Source of the DNA: Clostridium sp. ZS2-4
GTDB lineage: Bacteria > Bacillota > Clostridia > Clostridiales > Clostridiaceae
Length of the DNA stretch: 64,000 bases
Assembly: GCF_026719745.1 (NCBI RefSeq)
Contig: NZ_JAPPRQ010000027.1
Coordinates: forward strand, 163,116 to 227,115
Direction of reading: 5' to 3'
Below the pieces are notes generated by a model, which worked only from the letters and a program-made list of their open reading frames with translations, was not told where the DNA came from and did no database searches. The position numbers and the translations under genes are program-made. Below, in pieces: positions 33,636-41,715 of the stretch (position 1 is the stretch's first letter; every line of letters begins with the position of its first letter).

Positions 33636-35642
33636 ATGTTCAAAAAAAATATTATAGTAAAAATTAAAGATGGAGTTCACACTCGTGTAGCCGCTACAAT
33701 AGTTCACAAAGTATCTGTGATAAAATCAAAATATAATGTAGACTTATATATAAGAAAACTTAACAACGCAGAATCAATAGCTGTAAGTATGTTGGCACTA
33801 ATATCTCTAAAAATTTCCGAAAATGAAGAAATAGAAGTTTCCTGTTTATCTGATAGTATAAATGGTAAAACTGCTGTATTGGAATTATGTCATTTTATAT
33901 CAGAAGAGTTAAGTACAAGTACCTTCTCAATGTCAAAACTTGATGCTATCTTGGAGGAAAACACTATAGCCAATAAGCAAATTCTAGAAAGCATTCCTGT
34001 AGGCATAATTGTAATTGATAATAACTCTAACATTACTACTATTAATAGTTATGCGCTTAAGCTTATAGATAAACAAGCAAAAAATGTAATTGGCAGATTT
34101 GTAAAAGACATTATTCCTACTTCTGATTTGCCATATGTACTAGCACACAAGGAAAATCAGTATGGGAAAATTCAACATATAAATAATCATATAACTATCG
34201 TTAATCGTTCTCCAATAATATCTGATAGTAAAGTAATAGGTGCTGTTGGAATCTTTCAAGATATTTCAGAATTAGTTGGTATAAAAGAATTAAATGAAAA
34301 ATTCAAAAAGATATTAGAAACATCTCATGAACTTATTTGCTTTGTAGATGAAAAAAGACAGATAAGTTATGTGAATCCATCTTATGAAAATTACTTCAAA
34401 ATGAAAATAAACGATATTCTTGGTAAAGACTTAATAGAGATTTCTCCAAATGGTCTTAGAATAAAAGTTTTTAATTCTAAAACCAAACTTGAAAACATAG
34501 TTCATCAAAAGGAAGATTTAAATATAATTTCTACAGTTCAACCTTTATTTATTGATAATTCCTTTAAAGGTGTCATTTCCATCTCTAAACCAGTAAATGA
34601 GATTAAAGATCTTATGAAAAAGCTGGAAAACTTTGAAGAGGAATTAAATTACTATAAAGAAGAATTACAAAGACACTCTCAGTTAAACAGCTCCTTTAGT
34701 AATATTATAGGAAGCAGCAGCAGCTTAAGAGAATGTTTAATAATTGCTGATAAAGCCTCAAGATCTTCTTCAACTGTACTAATACGTGGAGAAAGCGGAA
34801 CAGGAAAAGAACTTATTGCTCAAGCTATACACAATAATAGCCCTAGAAAAAATAAACCTTTTGTGAGAGTAAATTGTGCAGCTATTCCAGAGAATCTTTT
34901 AGAAAGTGAATTATTCGGATACGAAAAGGGAGCTTTTACTGGTGCAGTTAAAAGTAAACCTGGTAAGTTCACTATTGCTAATGAAGGAACAATATTTCTT
35001 GATGAAATCGGAGATATGTCCCCTGCTATGCAAGTAAAACTTCTTCGTGTTATTCAAGAAAAAGAATTTGAAAGTATAGGTGGCTTGAACACTAAAAAAG
35101 TAGATGTTAGGATAATTGCAGCTACAAACAAAAATCTGGAAGAAATGATGAAAAGTGAAGACTTCAGAGAAGACTTATATTATAGATTAAATGTAATAAG
35201 CATACATCTTCCTCCCCTTAAGAATAGACGAGAGGATCTTAACTCCTTAGTAGAACACTTTATTGAAAAAATAAGTACTAAAATGAATAAAAAAATCGCT
35301 GGAATAGATTTTAATGTATTAGCTTATATACAGAATTATGACTGGCCTGGTAATATTCGTGAACTCGAAAACATTATAGAAAGGGCTATAAATATGTGTG
35401 ATGATGAAATTATTACACTGAAAGATTTACCTTTCTATATCTCTAATAGTTCTCCTAAAAATATTAATCTAATAAATTTAAGAGATGGACAAATACTTCC
35501 TATGGAGGAATACGAAAAAGAAATTATTTCTTTAGCTATGAAAAAATATAAAAGCTTTAATAAAGCAGGTAAAGCTTTAGGATTAACTCACAGAACAGTA
35601 TCATTAAAATGTAAAAAATATGGAATAGAGGTTTGCAAATAA
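33636..35642 (+). CDS. sigma-54 activator with N-terminal HPr domain and two PAS domains
   Basis: A 668-residue enhancer-binding protein. Residues about 1-90 are an HPr domain with both active-site residues, H15 and R17, in 'GVHTRVAATIVH', and a serine in 'ESIAVSMLAL' near position 47. A PAS domain (about 115-210) and a second PAS-like domain (about 225-330) follow. The AAA+ domain has Walker A 'GESGTGKE' (about 385), the sigma-54 contact loop GAFTGA (about 432) and 'DWPGNIRELENIIERA'. A Fis-type helix-turn-helix closes the protein. It is divergent from ptsI, which has a sigma-54 promoter and palindromic upstream sites, so it very likely activates ptsI in response to phosphorylation of its HPr domain. 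The start follows AAGGAG. Confidence 0.93.
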   Translation: MFKKNIIVKIKDGVHTRVAATIVHKVSVIKSKYNVDLYIRKLNNAESIAVSMLALISLKISENEEIEVSCLSDSINGKTAVLELCHFISEELSTSTFSMSKLDAILEENTIANKQILESIPVGIIVIDNNSNITTINSYALKLIDKQAKNVIGRFVKDIIPTSDLPYVLAHKENQYGKIQHINNHITIVNRSPIISDSKVIGAVGIFQDISELVGIKELNEKFKKILETSHELICFVDEKRQISYVNPSYENYFKMKINDILGKDLIEISPNGLRIKVFNSKTKLENIVHQKEDLNIISTVQPLFIDNSFKGVISISKPVNEIKDLMKKLENFEEELNYYKEELQRHSQLNSSFSNIIGSSSSLRECLIIADKASRSSSTVLIRGESGTGKELIAQAIHNNSPRKNKPFVRVNCAAIPENLLESELFGYEKGAFTGAVKSKPGKFTIANEGTIFLDEIGDMSPAMQVKLLRVIQEKEFESIGGLNTKKVDVRIIAATNKNLEEMMKSEDFREDLYYRLNVISIHLPPLKNRREDLNSLVEHFIEKISTKMNKKIAGIDFNVLAYIQNYDWPGNIRELENIIERAINMCDDEIITLKDLPFYISNSSPKNINLINLRDGQILPMEEYEKEIISLAMKKYKSFNKAGKALGLTHRTVSLKCKKYGIEVCK

Positions 35643-35761
35643 CATAAGTATTTATTTTTTCTATTAATTTATTTTTGCAATTTAATATAGATTTAACATT
35701 TCTATGATAGAATTCATAAAGTACTTAATATATTATTAACATTTTTAATAGGAGAGTTGAT

Positions 35762-37369
35762 ATGAACTATGTAATGATTTTTCAATTATTAGGTGGACTA
35801 GGATTATTTGTTTACGGTATGAAGCTTATGGGAGACGGTCTTCAAAAAGCTGCCGGTGAAAAACTTAAGAGAATTCTAGAAATACTAACAAGTAATAGAA
35901 TTTTAGCTGTACTTGTTGGTGCTGGTGTTACTGCAATAATTCAAAGTAGTAGTGCTACAACAGTAATGACTGTTGGTTTTGTTAATGCTGGTCTTATGAA
36001 TTTATTCCAAGCTGCTGGTGTTATAATGGGTGCCAATATAGGTACAACAATAACAGCACAGCTTATAGCCTTCAAGCTATCTGATATAGCTCCTCTAATT
36101 CTTGGAATAGGTGCAGCTATAGTTTTATTTGCCAAAAAGAAAAAAACTAAAGACATAGGTGAAATAATTCTTGGTTTTGGTATTTTGTTTGTAGGTATGG
36201 AAATAATGAAAGATTCCATGCATCCATTAAGAGAAATGGAAAACTTTAAAAATCTTATAATTACTCTTGGAAAACATCCTTTACTAGGTGTTCTTGTTGG
36301 ATTATGTATGACGGCTACAGTTCAAAGTAGTAGTGCTACAATTGGTATTCTTATGGCACTTGCAGGTACAAATGCAATCACATTAAATGTTGCACTTCCA
36401 ATACTTTTTGGTGATAACATGGGTACATGTGTCACTGCTCTACTAGCTAGTATTGGAACTACGAAAAATGCAAAACGTGCATCACTTATACATCTAACAT
36501 TTAATGCTATAGGTACAATGATATTTATGTTAGGTCTTGGTATTGTTTTAAAACTTGTACCTATGCTTGGCGGAGATGTTCAAAGACAAATTGCAAATGC
36601 ACATACAATATTCAATATATCCAATGTGGTTATACAAGTACCTTTCATCTCCTTTTTGGTTAAATTTGTAAATAAATTGGTACCAGGTGATGATAAGATG
36701 ACAAGTGATTATTCTTTAGAATATCTTGATAAACGAATACTTGAAACTCCATCAATAGCATCTGGTCAATTAGTTAAAGAGATCGTAAGAATGGGGAAAC
36801 TTTCTTCTGAAAACTTAACTAATTCTATGGAAGCATTTTTTAATAATGATAACGAATTAATAAGCTCTGTATATGGACAAGAAAAACTAATTAATTTCTT
36901 ACAAAGAGAAATAACTGATTATATGGTTCTACTTGCAAATACTGATTTATCTGAACAACAGTCATCACTTGTATCCTCATTGTTCCATGTAGTGAGTGAT
37001 ATTGAAAGAATTGGTGACCATGCAAAAAATATTGTAGAACTTGCTGAATTAAAAATTAATGACTCTGTTGTTTTTTCTAAAAAAGCCATAGGAGATACAG
37101 ACGATATATATAAAGCTGCTAGTCATGCAGTAAACTGTGTCATAAAATCTTTAGAGGATTTCGATTTTAAAATGGCAGAAAAAGCTATTGAAACCGAAGG
37201 AAAAATTGACGCTATGGAAAAACAATTTAGAAAAGAGCATTTCTCTAGACTTAATCAAAGAGAATGTAATACCGCTGGTAGTGCTATTTTCATAGATTTA
37301 GTAACTAACCTTGAAAGAATAGGTGACCATTCAAATAATATCGCACTAATGATCTTAGACAGAAGATAA
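35762..37369 (+). CDS. Na/Pi cotransporter family protein with PhoU-like C-terminus
   Basis: A 535-residue membrane protein of the NptA/YjbB type. Two inverted repeats carry the signature 'QSSSATTVM' and 'VQSSSATIGILMALAG', and the N-terminus is 'GGLGLFVYGMKLMGDGL'. After about eight helices, the C-terminal ~200 residues form a cytoplasmic PhoU-like helical domain ('SLFHVVSDIERIGDHAKNI', 'LVTNLERIGDHSNNIA'). The family moves phosphate with sodium, mostly as efflux or low-affinity uptake in bacteria. It is transcribed from its own promoter 119 bases after the HPr-domain regulator. A close paralogue lies at 41716-43317. Confidence 0.9.
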   Translation: MNYVMIFQLLGGLGLFVYGMKLMGDGLQKAAGEKLKRILEILTSNRILAVLVGAGVTAIIQSSSATTVMTVGFVNAGLMNLFQAAGVIMGANIGTTITAQLIAFKLSDIAPLILGIGAAIVLFAKKKKTKDIGEIILGFGILFVGMEIMKDSMHPLREMENFKNLIITLGKHPLLGVLVGLCMTATVQSSSATIGILMALAGTNAITLNVALPILFGDNMGTCVTALLASIGTTKNAKRASLIHLTFNAIGTMIFMLGLGIVLKLVPMLGGDVQRQIANAHTIFNISNVVIQVPFISFLVKFVNKLVPGDDKMTSDYSLEYLDKRILETPSIASGQLVKEIVRMGKLSSENLTNSMEAFFNNDNELISSVYGQEKLINFLQREITDYMVLLANTDLSEQQSSLVSSLFHVVSDIERIGDHAKNIVELAELKINDSVVFSKKAIGDTDDIYKAASHAVNCVIKSLEDFDFKMAEKAIETEGKIDAMEKQFRKEHFSRLNQRECNTAGSAIFIDLVTNLERIGDHSNNIALMILDRR

Positions 37370-37410
37370 TTAGCAAAAATAAAAAAATTCAATAAGAATT
37401 TATATGAATA

Positions 37411-37457
37411 AAAAGGAAGTCGAGTTAAGGTTGTACAAGCCTAACTTACTTCCTTTT
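37411..37457. terminator. bidirectional terminator between convergent genes
   Basis: Imperfect arms AAAGGAAGTCGAGTTAAGG and CCTAACTTACTTCCTTT with a short loop lie between the transporter and the TPR gene. Confidence 0.75.
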
Positions 37458-37480
37458 TTAATAACTTCGCCTCTATTATT

Positions 37481-38206
37481 TCATTGAATTGATTCTTTAA
37501 ACTCTTTACTTTCTCTCACATTATTAAAATCTCTTTCTTCTTTAGCCAAATTCTTAACAGAAGCATCCATATCTATAGCTATTTTTAAATATTTAACTGT
37601 ATTTTCAATATCTCCACGTCTTCCGTAGATGCTAGCTTTTCCATAATAACTCCATATATAATTTTCCACCTCTAAAGCCTTGTCATACCATATTAGTGCT
37701 TCATCGTAATATCTATATAGTTCATAAGCAAGAGCCTTATTGAATCTGCCGTAACCGTACCCTGAATTTATTTCTAAAGCTTTATCTATAGCTTTCATTC
37801 CTTCTTCATAATTCCCATCAAAGCATAAAGCTATCCCTTTTATGCTGTAAGCTTTATAAAAGTTTTTATCTTCTGCAATTACTTCATTTTCTATCTTTAT
37901 GGCTTCCTCGTATTTTTTGCTGTGAAAAGCATCATATCCTTTTTTATATTTTTCCTCAAGCTTATTATTTATTTTTCTATTAGTTTCATCACTCTTAGAA
38001 GTATCTGTTGTATTTAAAATTTCTTTATTTTGAATAAAATTTAGTTCTGTACTTGTTATTTTACTATTTGTTTTATTCTCTATTATAAGATTATTTTTTC
38101 TATTATTTCTTCCATCCATAATTACAATCCCTATTGAAACTATTGCTACAACCACAAAAATAATTAGTTTTGATTTTAATGAAATGCTACTATATTTTTT
38201 TTCCAT
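37481..38206 (-). CDS. membrane-anchored TPR protein
   Basis: A 241-residue protein with one N-terminal TM helix (about 14-31) and an exterior TPR domain (about 95-220). Repeats include 'YKKGYDAFHSKKYEEAIKIE', 'YKAYSIKGIALCFDGNYEEG' and 'RFNKALAYELYRYYDEALIW'. Such proteins act as scaffolds; no partner is evident. It overlaps citX by 17 bases and so is co-transcribed with it and probably with the fumarase genes. The start follows GGAGAG. Confidence 0.8.
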   Translation of the reverse strand: MEKKYSSISLKSKLIIFVVVAIVSIGIVIMDGRNNRKNNLIIENKTNSKITSTELNFIQNKEILNTTDTSKSDETNRKINNKLEEKYKKGYDAFHSKKYEEAIKIENEVIAEDKNFYKAYSIKGIALCFDGNYEEGMKAIDKALEINSGYGYGRFNKALAYELYRYYDEALIWYDKALEVENYIWSYYGKASIYGRRGDIENTVKYLKIAIDMDASVKNLAKEERDFNNVRESKEFKESIQ

Positions 38207-38711
38207 AAAAACTCTCCATATACTCTCTATAGCATTCACCTATATACTGCACTATTTCTTCCTTGCTGTGGATATTTTCTTTAACACACTTTATCCATGG
38301 ATTATCACACAAAATGCATTTTTTTTCTGGATATCCCAAATCTTTTCTAGTTATTTTATTTTTATTTTTATCGTATACATCTATATGGATACATTTTCCT
38401 AAAATATGTTTATCTTCTATTTCTATAGTAGTCTTTTTCACATCTACGGCCTTTTTATTCAATGCAATAGTTAAAATGGGACCTTCTGCAGTAATTCTTA
38501 AAACCTTAAAATCAATAAAACAACAAAATATATCTGATAGTATTTCATCTATATTTTGTATTATATTATTTGTTATCTCATTATTTTTATTTCGTGTAGG
38601 ATAATTAACTATAATAACTATTAAAGTCATTTTATATTTATCTATTATTATATCTTGTAATCGTATTCTCTTTTCTTTATCTGTTAATATGTCTTCCTGT
38701 CTATATTCCAT
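38190..38711 (-). CDS. citX: CitX-like citrate lyase prosthetic-group transferase
   Basis: A 173-residue protein of the CitX family, which transfers the phosphoribosyl-dephospho-CoA group to the citrate lyase acyl carrier protein. The conserved core is present: 'GPILTIALN', 'LGKCIHIDVYD', 'ITRKDLGYPEKKCILCD' and 'CVKENIHSKEEI'. Length is normal. The citrate lyase subunits (citDEF) and citC are not in the window; the neighbours are a TPR protein and a two-subunit fumarase. Either the lyase lies elsewhere or the protein has another partner. The ribosome binding site is weak, suggesting coupling to the gene upstream. Confidence 0.82.
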   Translation of the reverse strand: MEYRQEDILTDKEKRIRLQDIIIDKYKMTLIVIIVNYPTRNKNNEITNNIIQNIDEILSDIFCCFIDFKVLRITAEGPILTIALNKKAVDVKKTTIEIEDKHILGKCIHIDVYDKNKNKITRKDLGYPEKKCILCDNPWIKCVKENIHSKEEIVQYIGECYREYMESFYGKKI

Positions 38712-38752
38712 ACCTAAGTAGAGAAGCCTATTTTTCTCTTCTCAGTTCCCCC

Positions 38753-39310
38753 TTATTTTAATGATTTTAAATATTGTTTTTGTCCCATTTCATACAAGTT
38801 ATTACCATTACTATCTATTACAACCACAGCAGGGAAATCAATTACTTCTAATTTTCTTATTGCCTCTGATCCTAAATCTTCATATGCTATAATTTCTGAA
38901 TTAACTATTGATTTACCAATAAGTGCAGCAGCCCCACCTATAGCTCCAAAATATACTGCTTTATTCTTTATAATAGAGTCTATAACCTTATCTGATCTAA
39001 GACCTTTGCCTATCATTCCCCTAAGACCTTTATCCAGTAATCTAGGTGCATATGGATCCATTCTATAGCTAGTAGTTGGTCCAGCTGATCCAATAGCCAT
39101 TCCAGGCTTAGCAGGTGTAGGTCCAACATAATATATAATTTTATTCTCTATATCCATTGGAAGTTCTTCACCTTTATCTAAAAGTTCAATCAATCTTTTA
39201 TGAGCAGCATCTCTAGCCGTATAAATTGTTCCCGAAATTAAAACAGTATCTCCAACTTTTAAGTCTTTAACCATATCTTCAGTTAACGGCGTAGTAATTC
39301 TTTTATCCAT
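38753..39310 (-). CDS. fumarate hydratase class I, beta subunit
   Basis: A 185-residue C-terminal-type subunit of the iron-sulfur (class I) fumarase/tartrate dehydratase family, which interconverts fumarate and malate. It shows 'GDTVLISGTIYTARDAAHKR', 'YYVGPTPAKPG', 'GSAGPTTSYRMDPYAP' and 'GGAAALIGKSI'. The catalytic unit needs the alpha subunit encoded 35 bases upstream. Tartrate dehydratase beta subunits look alike, so the substrate is inferred from clostridial context. Confidence 0.92.
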   Translation of the reverse strand: MDKRITTPLTEDMVKDLKVGDTVLISGTIYTARDAAHKRLIELLDKGEELPMDIENKIIYYVGPTPAKPGMAIGSAGPTTSYRMDPYAPRLLDKGLRGMIGKGLRSDKVIDSIIKNKAVYFGAIGGAAALIGKSIVNSEIIAYEDLGSEAIRKLEVIDFPAVVVIDSNGNNLYEMGQKQYLKSLK

Positions 39311-39345
39311 AGGTTAAAACCACCTTTCGTACCTTTTTTCTTTTT

Positions 39346-40188
39346 CTATATTTCTCTTGTAACATGTCTTGTAACGTGACAATTGATATTAACCGCTACA
39401 GGAAGTCCTGCAATATGAGTAGGATATGTTTCAATATTTACACCCAAAGCTGTAGTTTTTCCTCCAAACCCTTGAGGACCTATACCAAGTTCATTTATAC
39501 TCTCAAGAAGTTCTTTTTCCAAATTTGAATAAAATTCATTTGAATTTCTAATATTTAAATGCCTTATTAATGCCTTTTTTGCTAAATAAGCAGCTTTATC
39601 AAAGGTACCTCCTATTCCTACTCCTACAACTATAGGTGGACATGGATTAGGTCCTGCTTTCTTAACAGTATCTATAATAAAATTCTTAACACCTTCAACT
39701 CCATCAGCAGGCTTTAACATTTCTATTTTACTCATATTTTCTGACCCAAATCCTTTAGGGGCTACAGTGATTTTAAGCTTATCTCCCTTAACTATATCAT
39801 AATATATAACAGCTGGAGTATTGTCATTAGTATTTACTCTATCCAAAGGATCTTTCACCACCGATTTTCTTAAATACCCTTCTTGATATCCTTTTCTTAC
39901 ACCTTCATTTATAGCATCTTCCAAGCTGCCTCCATTAATATGTACATCCTGTCCAATTTCTACAAATATACAAGCCATACCAGTATCTTGACATATAGGC
40001 ATTTGTTCCGTTTCTGATATATTTACATTTTCCAAAATCTTTTCTAATATATTTTGTCCTATTTGCCATTCTTCCGTTTCATAAGAGTTTTCTAATGCAG
40101 ACTTTATATCATCACTTAAATAATAATTTGCCTCAATACACATTTCCTTAACTGTTTCAACTATTTTTAGCACCTGTATTTCTCTCAT
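39346..40188 (-). CDS. fumarate hydratase class I, alpha subunit
   Basis: A 280-residue subunit carrying the oxygen-sensitive [4Fe-4S] cluster of class I fumarase. Conserved cysteine-containing motifs are 'CQDTGMACIFVEIG', 'GPNPCPPIVVGVGIGGTFD' and the C-terminal 'HVTRHVTREI'. The two-gene alpha/beta form is usual in anaerobes. The start has only a weak Shine-Dalgarno sequence, so the true start could differ slightly. It heads an apparent operon: alpha, beta, citX, TPR protein. Confidence 0.93.
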   Translation of the reverse strand: MREIQVLKIVETVKEMCIEANYYLSDDIKSALENSYETEEWQIGQNILEKILENVNISETEQMPICQDTGMACIFVEIGQDVHINGGSLEDAINEGVRKGYQEGYLRKSVVKDPLDRVNTNDNTPAVIYYDIVKGDKLKITVAPKGFGSENMSKIEMLKPADGVEGVKNFIIDTVKKAGPNPCPPIVVGVGIGGTFDKAAYLAKKALIRHLNIRNSNEFYSNLEKELLESINELGIGPQGFGGKTTALGVNIETYPTHIAGLPVAVNINCHVTRHVTREI

Positions 40189-40335
40189 ATATTTTCGCCG
40201 ATTTCTATAAATTGAAAATCAACTAACTCCCTTCATTTTCATATATCCCAATACTAATTTATATTTTACCATAAAATTAATATATATATTTATATAAATT
40301 CAAAAAGACATAAAAGATAACTTTATAATATATTA

Positions 40336-40393
40336 CAATTATCAATACTCATTGTTCAATGATCAATTTATGAAAAAACTTCGATGAAGTTTT
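40336..40393. repeat. third heptamer array with small hairpin
   Basis: In register: CAATTAT, CAATACT, CATTGTT, CAATGAT, CAATTTA (40336-40370). A short hairpin, AAAACTTCGATGAAGTTTT, follows at 40375-40393. The arrangement mirrors the CAGTRRC array with its AAAAGTGCGAAGCACTTTT hairpin at 1275-1324. It sits in an otherwise empty 329-base gap between divergent genes. Confidence 0.5.
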
Positions 40394-40517
40394 AATATAA
40401 TGAATATCATTTATTACAACTTATATATATAAGTTCTTTTATTATGTAATGCATTAAAATATGTTATATGATACAATTGTATTAATAGTCTACATAATAA
40501 ATACTGAGGTGATAAAT

Positions 40518-40730
40518 ATGATTAGAAAAGAGTATCCATTTTTTTATAAAAGATTTGCTTATGATCTTTCAACAAACGTGATACATGATTTGAAAAATGA
40601 AAAATCTGAATGTAAAATTAACGAAATTGATGAAGAAGATATCGAAATGTATAGTTCTCTAAATGAAGCTTCATTAATGCTAGATCATCCAGTTCATAAA
40701 AAATGTCCATATTGCATGAAGGAAGATTAA
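40518..40730 (+). CDS. small CxxC protein, function unknown
   Basis: A 70-residue acidic protein that opens 'MIRKEYPFFYKRFAYDLS' and ends 'HKKCPYCMKED', with one CxxC pair that could bind metal or be redox active as a dimer. GAGGTG lies 7 bases before the ATG at 40518; a longer frame from 40461 has no ribosome binding site. A strong terminator follows. I do not recognise the family. Confidence 0.65.
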   Translation: MIRKEYPFFYKRFAYDLSTNVIHDLKNEKSECKINEIDEEDIEMYSSLNEASLMLDHPVHKKCPYCMKED

Positions 40731-40737
40731 ATATAAT

Positions 40738-40773
40738 TAACCGACATATTTCCTAGGTAATATGTCGGTTTTT
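40738..40773. terminator. bidirectional terminator between convergent genes
   Basis: Arms AACCGACATATT and AATATGTCGGTTTTT with a TCCTAGGT loop lie between the small CxxC gene and cwlD. Confidence 0.85.
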
Positions 40774-40781
40774 ATATATTT

Positions 40782-41555
40782 CTATTTACTTGTCATTCTA
40801 CTGAAAATATCCCATAACCGTTTAACCTTAGCACTTTCTTCAGCTTCCATGTTATCTTGCTTATTCTTTTTATACTTGAAAAATTCTTCAATTGAATTTG
40901 CTAAAGAAACAGCTATTTTTTCTTGATAGGAATCAGTTTTCAGTTTTTCTTCCTCCTCCAGATTTGATAAAAAACCACATTCCACTAGAACAGATGGTAT
41001 ATCACTATGGCATCTTAATATTTTATATGCTCCCTTAGCACATTTTTCTTTTCTCTTATTATTATTATTTAAATCTTTTATAAGATTCTGCTGCAATATA
41101 TGAGCTAATTCTGCACTTTCACCTTCTTTAGAATACCACACCTGTGCTCCATAATATTGACTTTGCTGAAACATATTTAAATGAATACTCATAAATATAT
41201 CACAATTTGTTTCTCCCTTTATTTTACATCTATTATTCAAATCTTCATTTTTTTTATCTCTAATTCTTCCTTTATCCGAATAAAGACCTATATCATCTTC
41301 TCTAGTCATAATTACATTAAAACCCTTTTGTTCTAAATTTATTTTTAGCTTTTTGGCAATACTTAAATTAATATTTTTTTCAACGGTACCATTTTTTGAT
41401 ATAGCTCCTCCATCAATACCACCATGTCCTGGATCTAATAAAATTATTTTTTGCGTATTTTCTTCTGCAAAAACTATATGCTCAAAATTACCGAAAGATA
41501 CTGCTGATATTATTAAAATTAAAATAATATATATTAACTTGTTTTCTCTTATCAT
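40782..41555 (-). CDS. cwlD: N-acetylmuramoyl-L-alanine amidase CwlD type
   Basis: A 257-residue exported amidase_3 zinc enzyme. An N-terminal signal anchor (about 5-27) is followed by the catalytic domain (about 38-235). Zinc ligands are visible in 'LLDPGHGGIDGGA' (His) and 'TVEKNINL' (Glu), and 'MSIHLNMF' (His) and 'VLVECGFLSN' (catalytic Glu) follow. Length and layout match CwlD, which strips peptides from muramic acid so that muramic-delta-lactam can form in the spore cortex. I use the ATG at 41555, preceded by AGGAGGA; an ATG at 41576 would run through that site. Confidence 0.88.
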   Translation of the reverse strand: MIRENKLIYIILILIISAVSFGNFEHIVFAEENTQKIILLDPGHGGIDGGAISKNGTVEKNINLSIAKKLKINLEQKGFNVIMTREDDIGLYSDKGRIRDKKNEDLNNRCKIKGETNCDIFMSIHLNMFQQSQYYGAQVWYSKEGESAELAHILQQNLIKDLNNNNKRKEKCAKGAYKILRCHSDIPSVLVECGFLSNLEEEEKLKTDSYQEKIAVSLANSIEEFFKYKKNKQDNMEAEESAKVKRLWDIFSRMTSK

Positions 41556-41677
41556 AATATTCCTCCTAAACTTCACTTCATTCTATATTTTGTCCTATAT
41601 TTATATTTCTTACTTACGTTATCTTCTTACAAAAACGGGAAAATATATTGAATATTTTTGATATTTTGTTTAAAAAT

Positions 41678-41703
41678 AAAGCCTTGCATAACTGCAAGAC
41701 TTT
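41678..41703 (-). terminator. terminator after the second Na/Pi cotransporter gene
   Basis: Stem AAAGTCTTGCAG / TGCAAGGCTTT on the minus strand, followed by ATTTTTA. Confidence 0.7.
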
Positions 41704-41715
41704 ATCTTTATTTTT

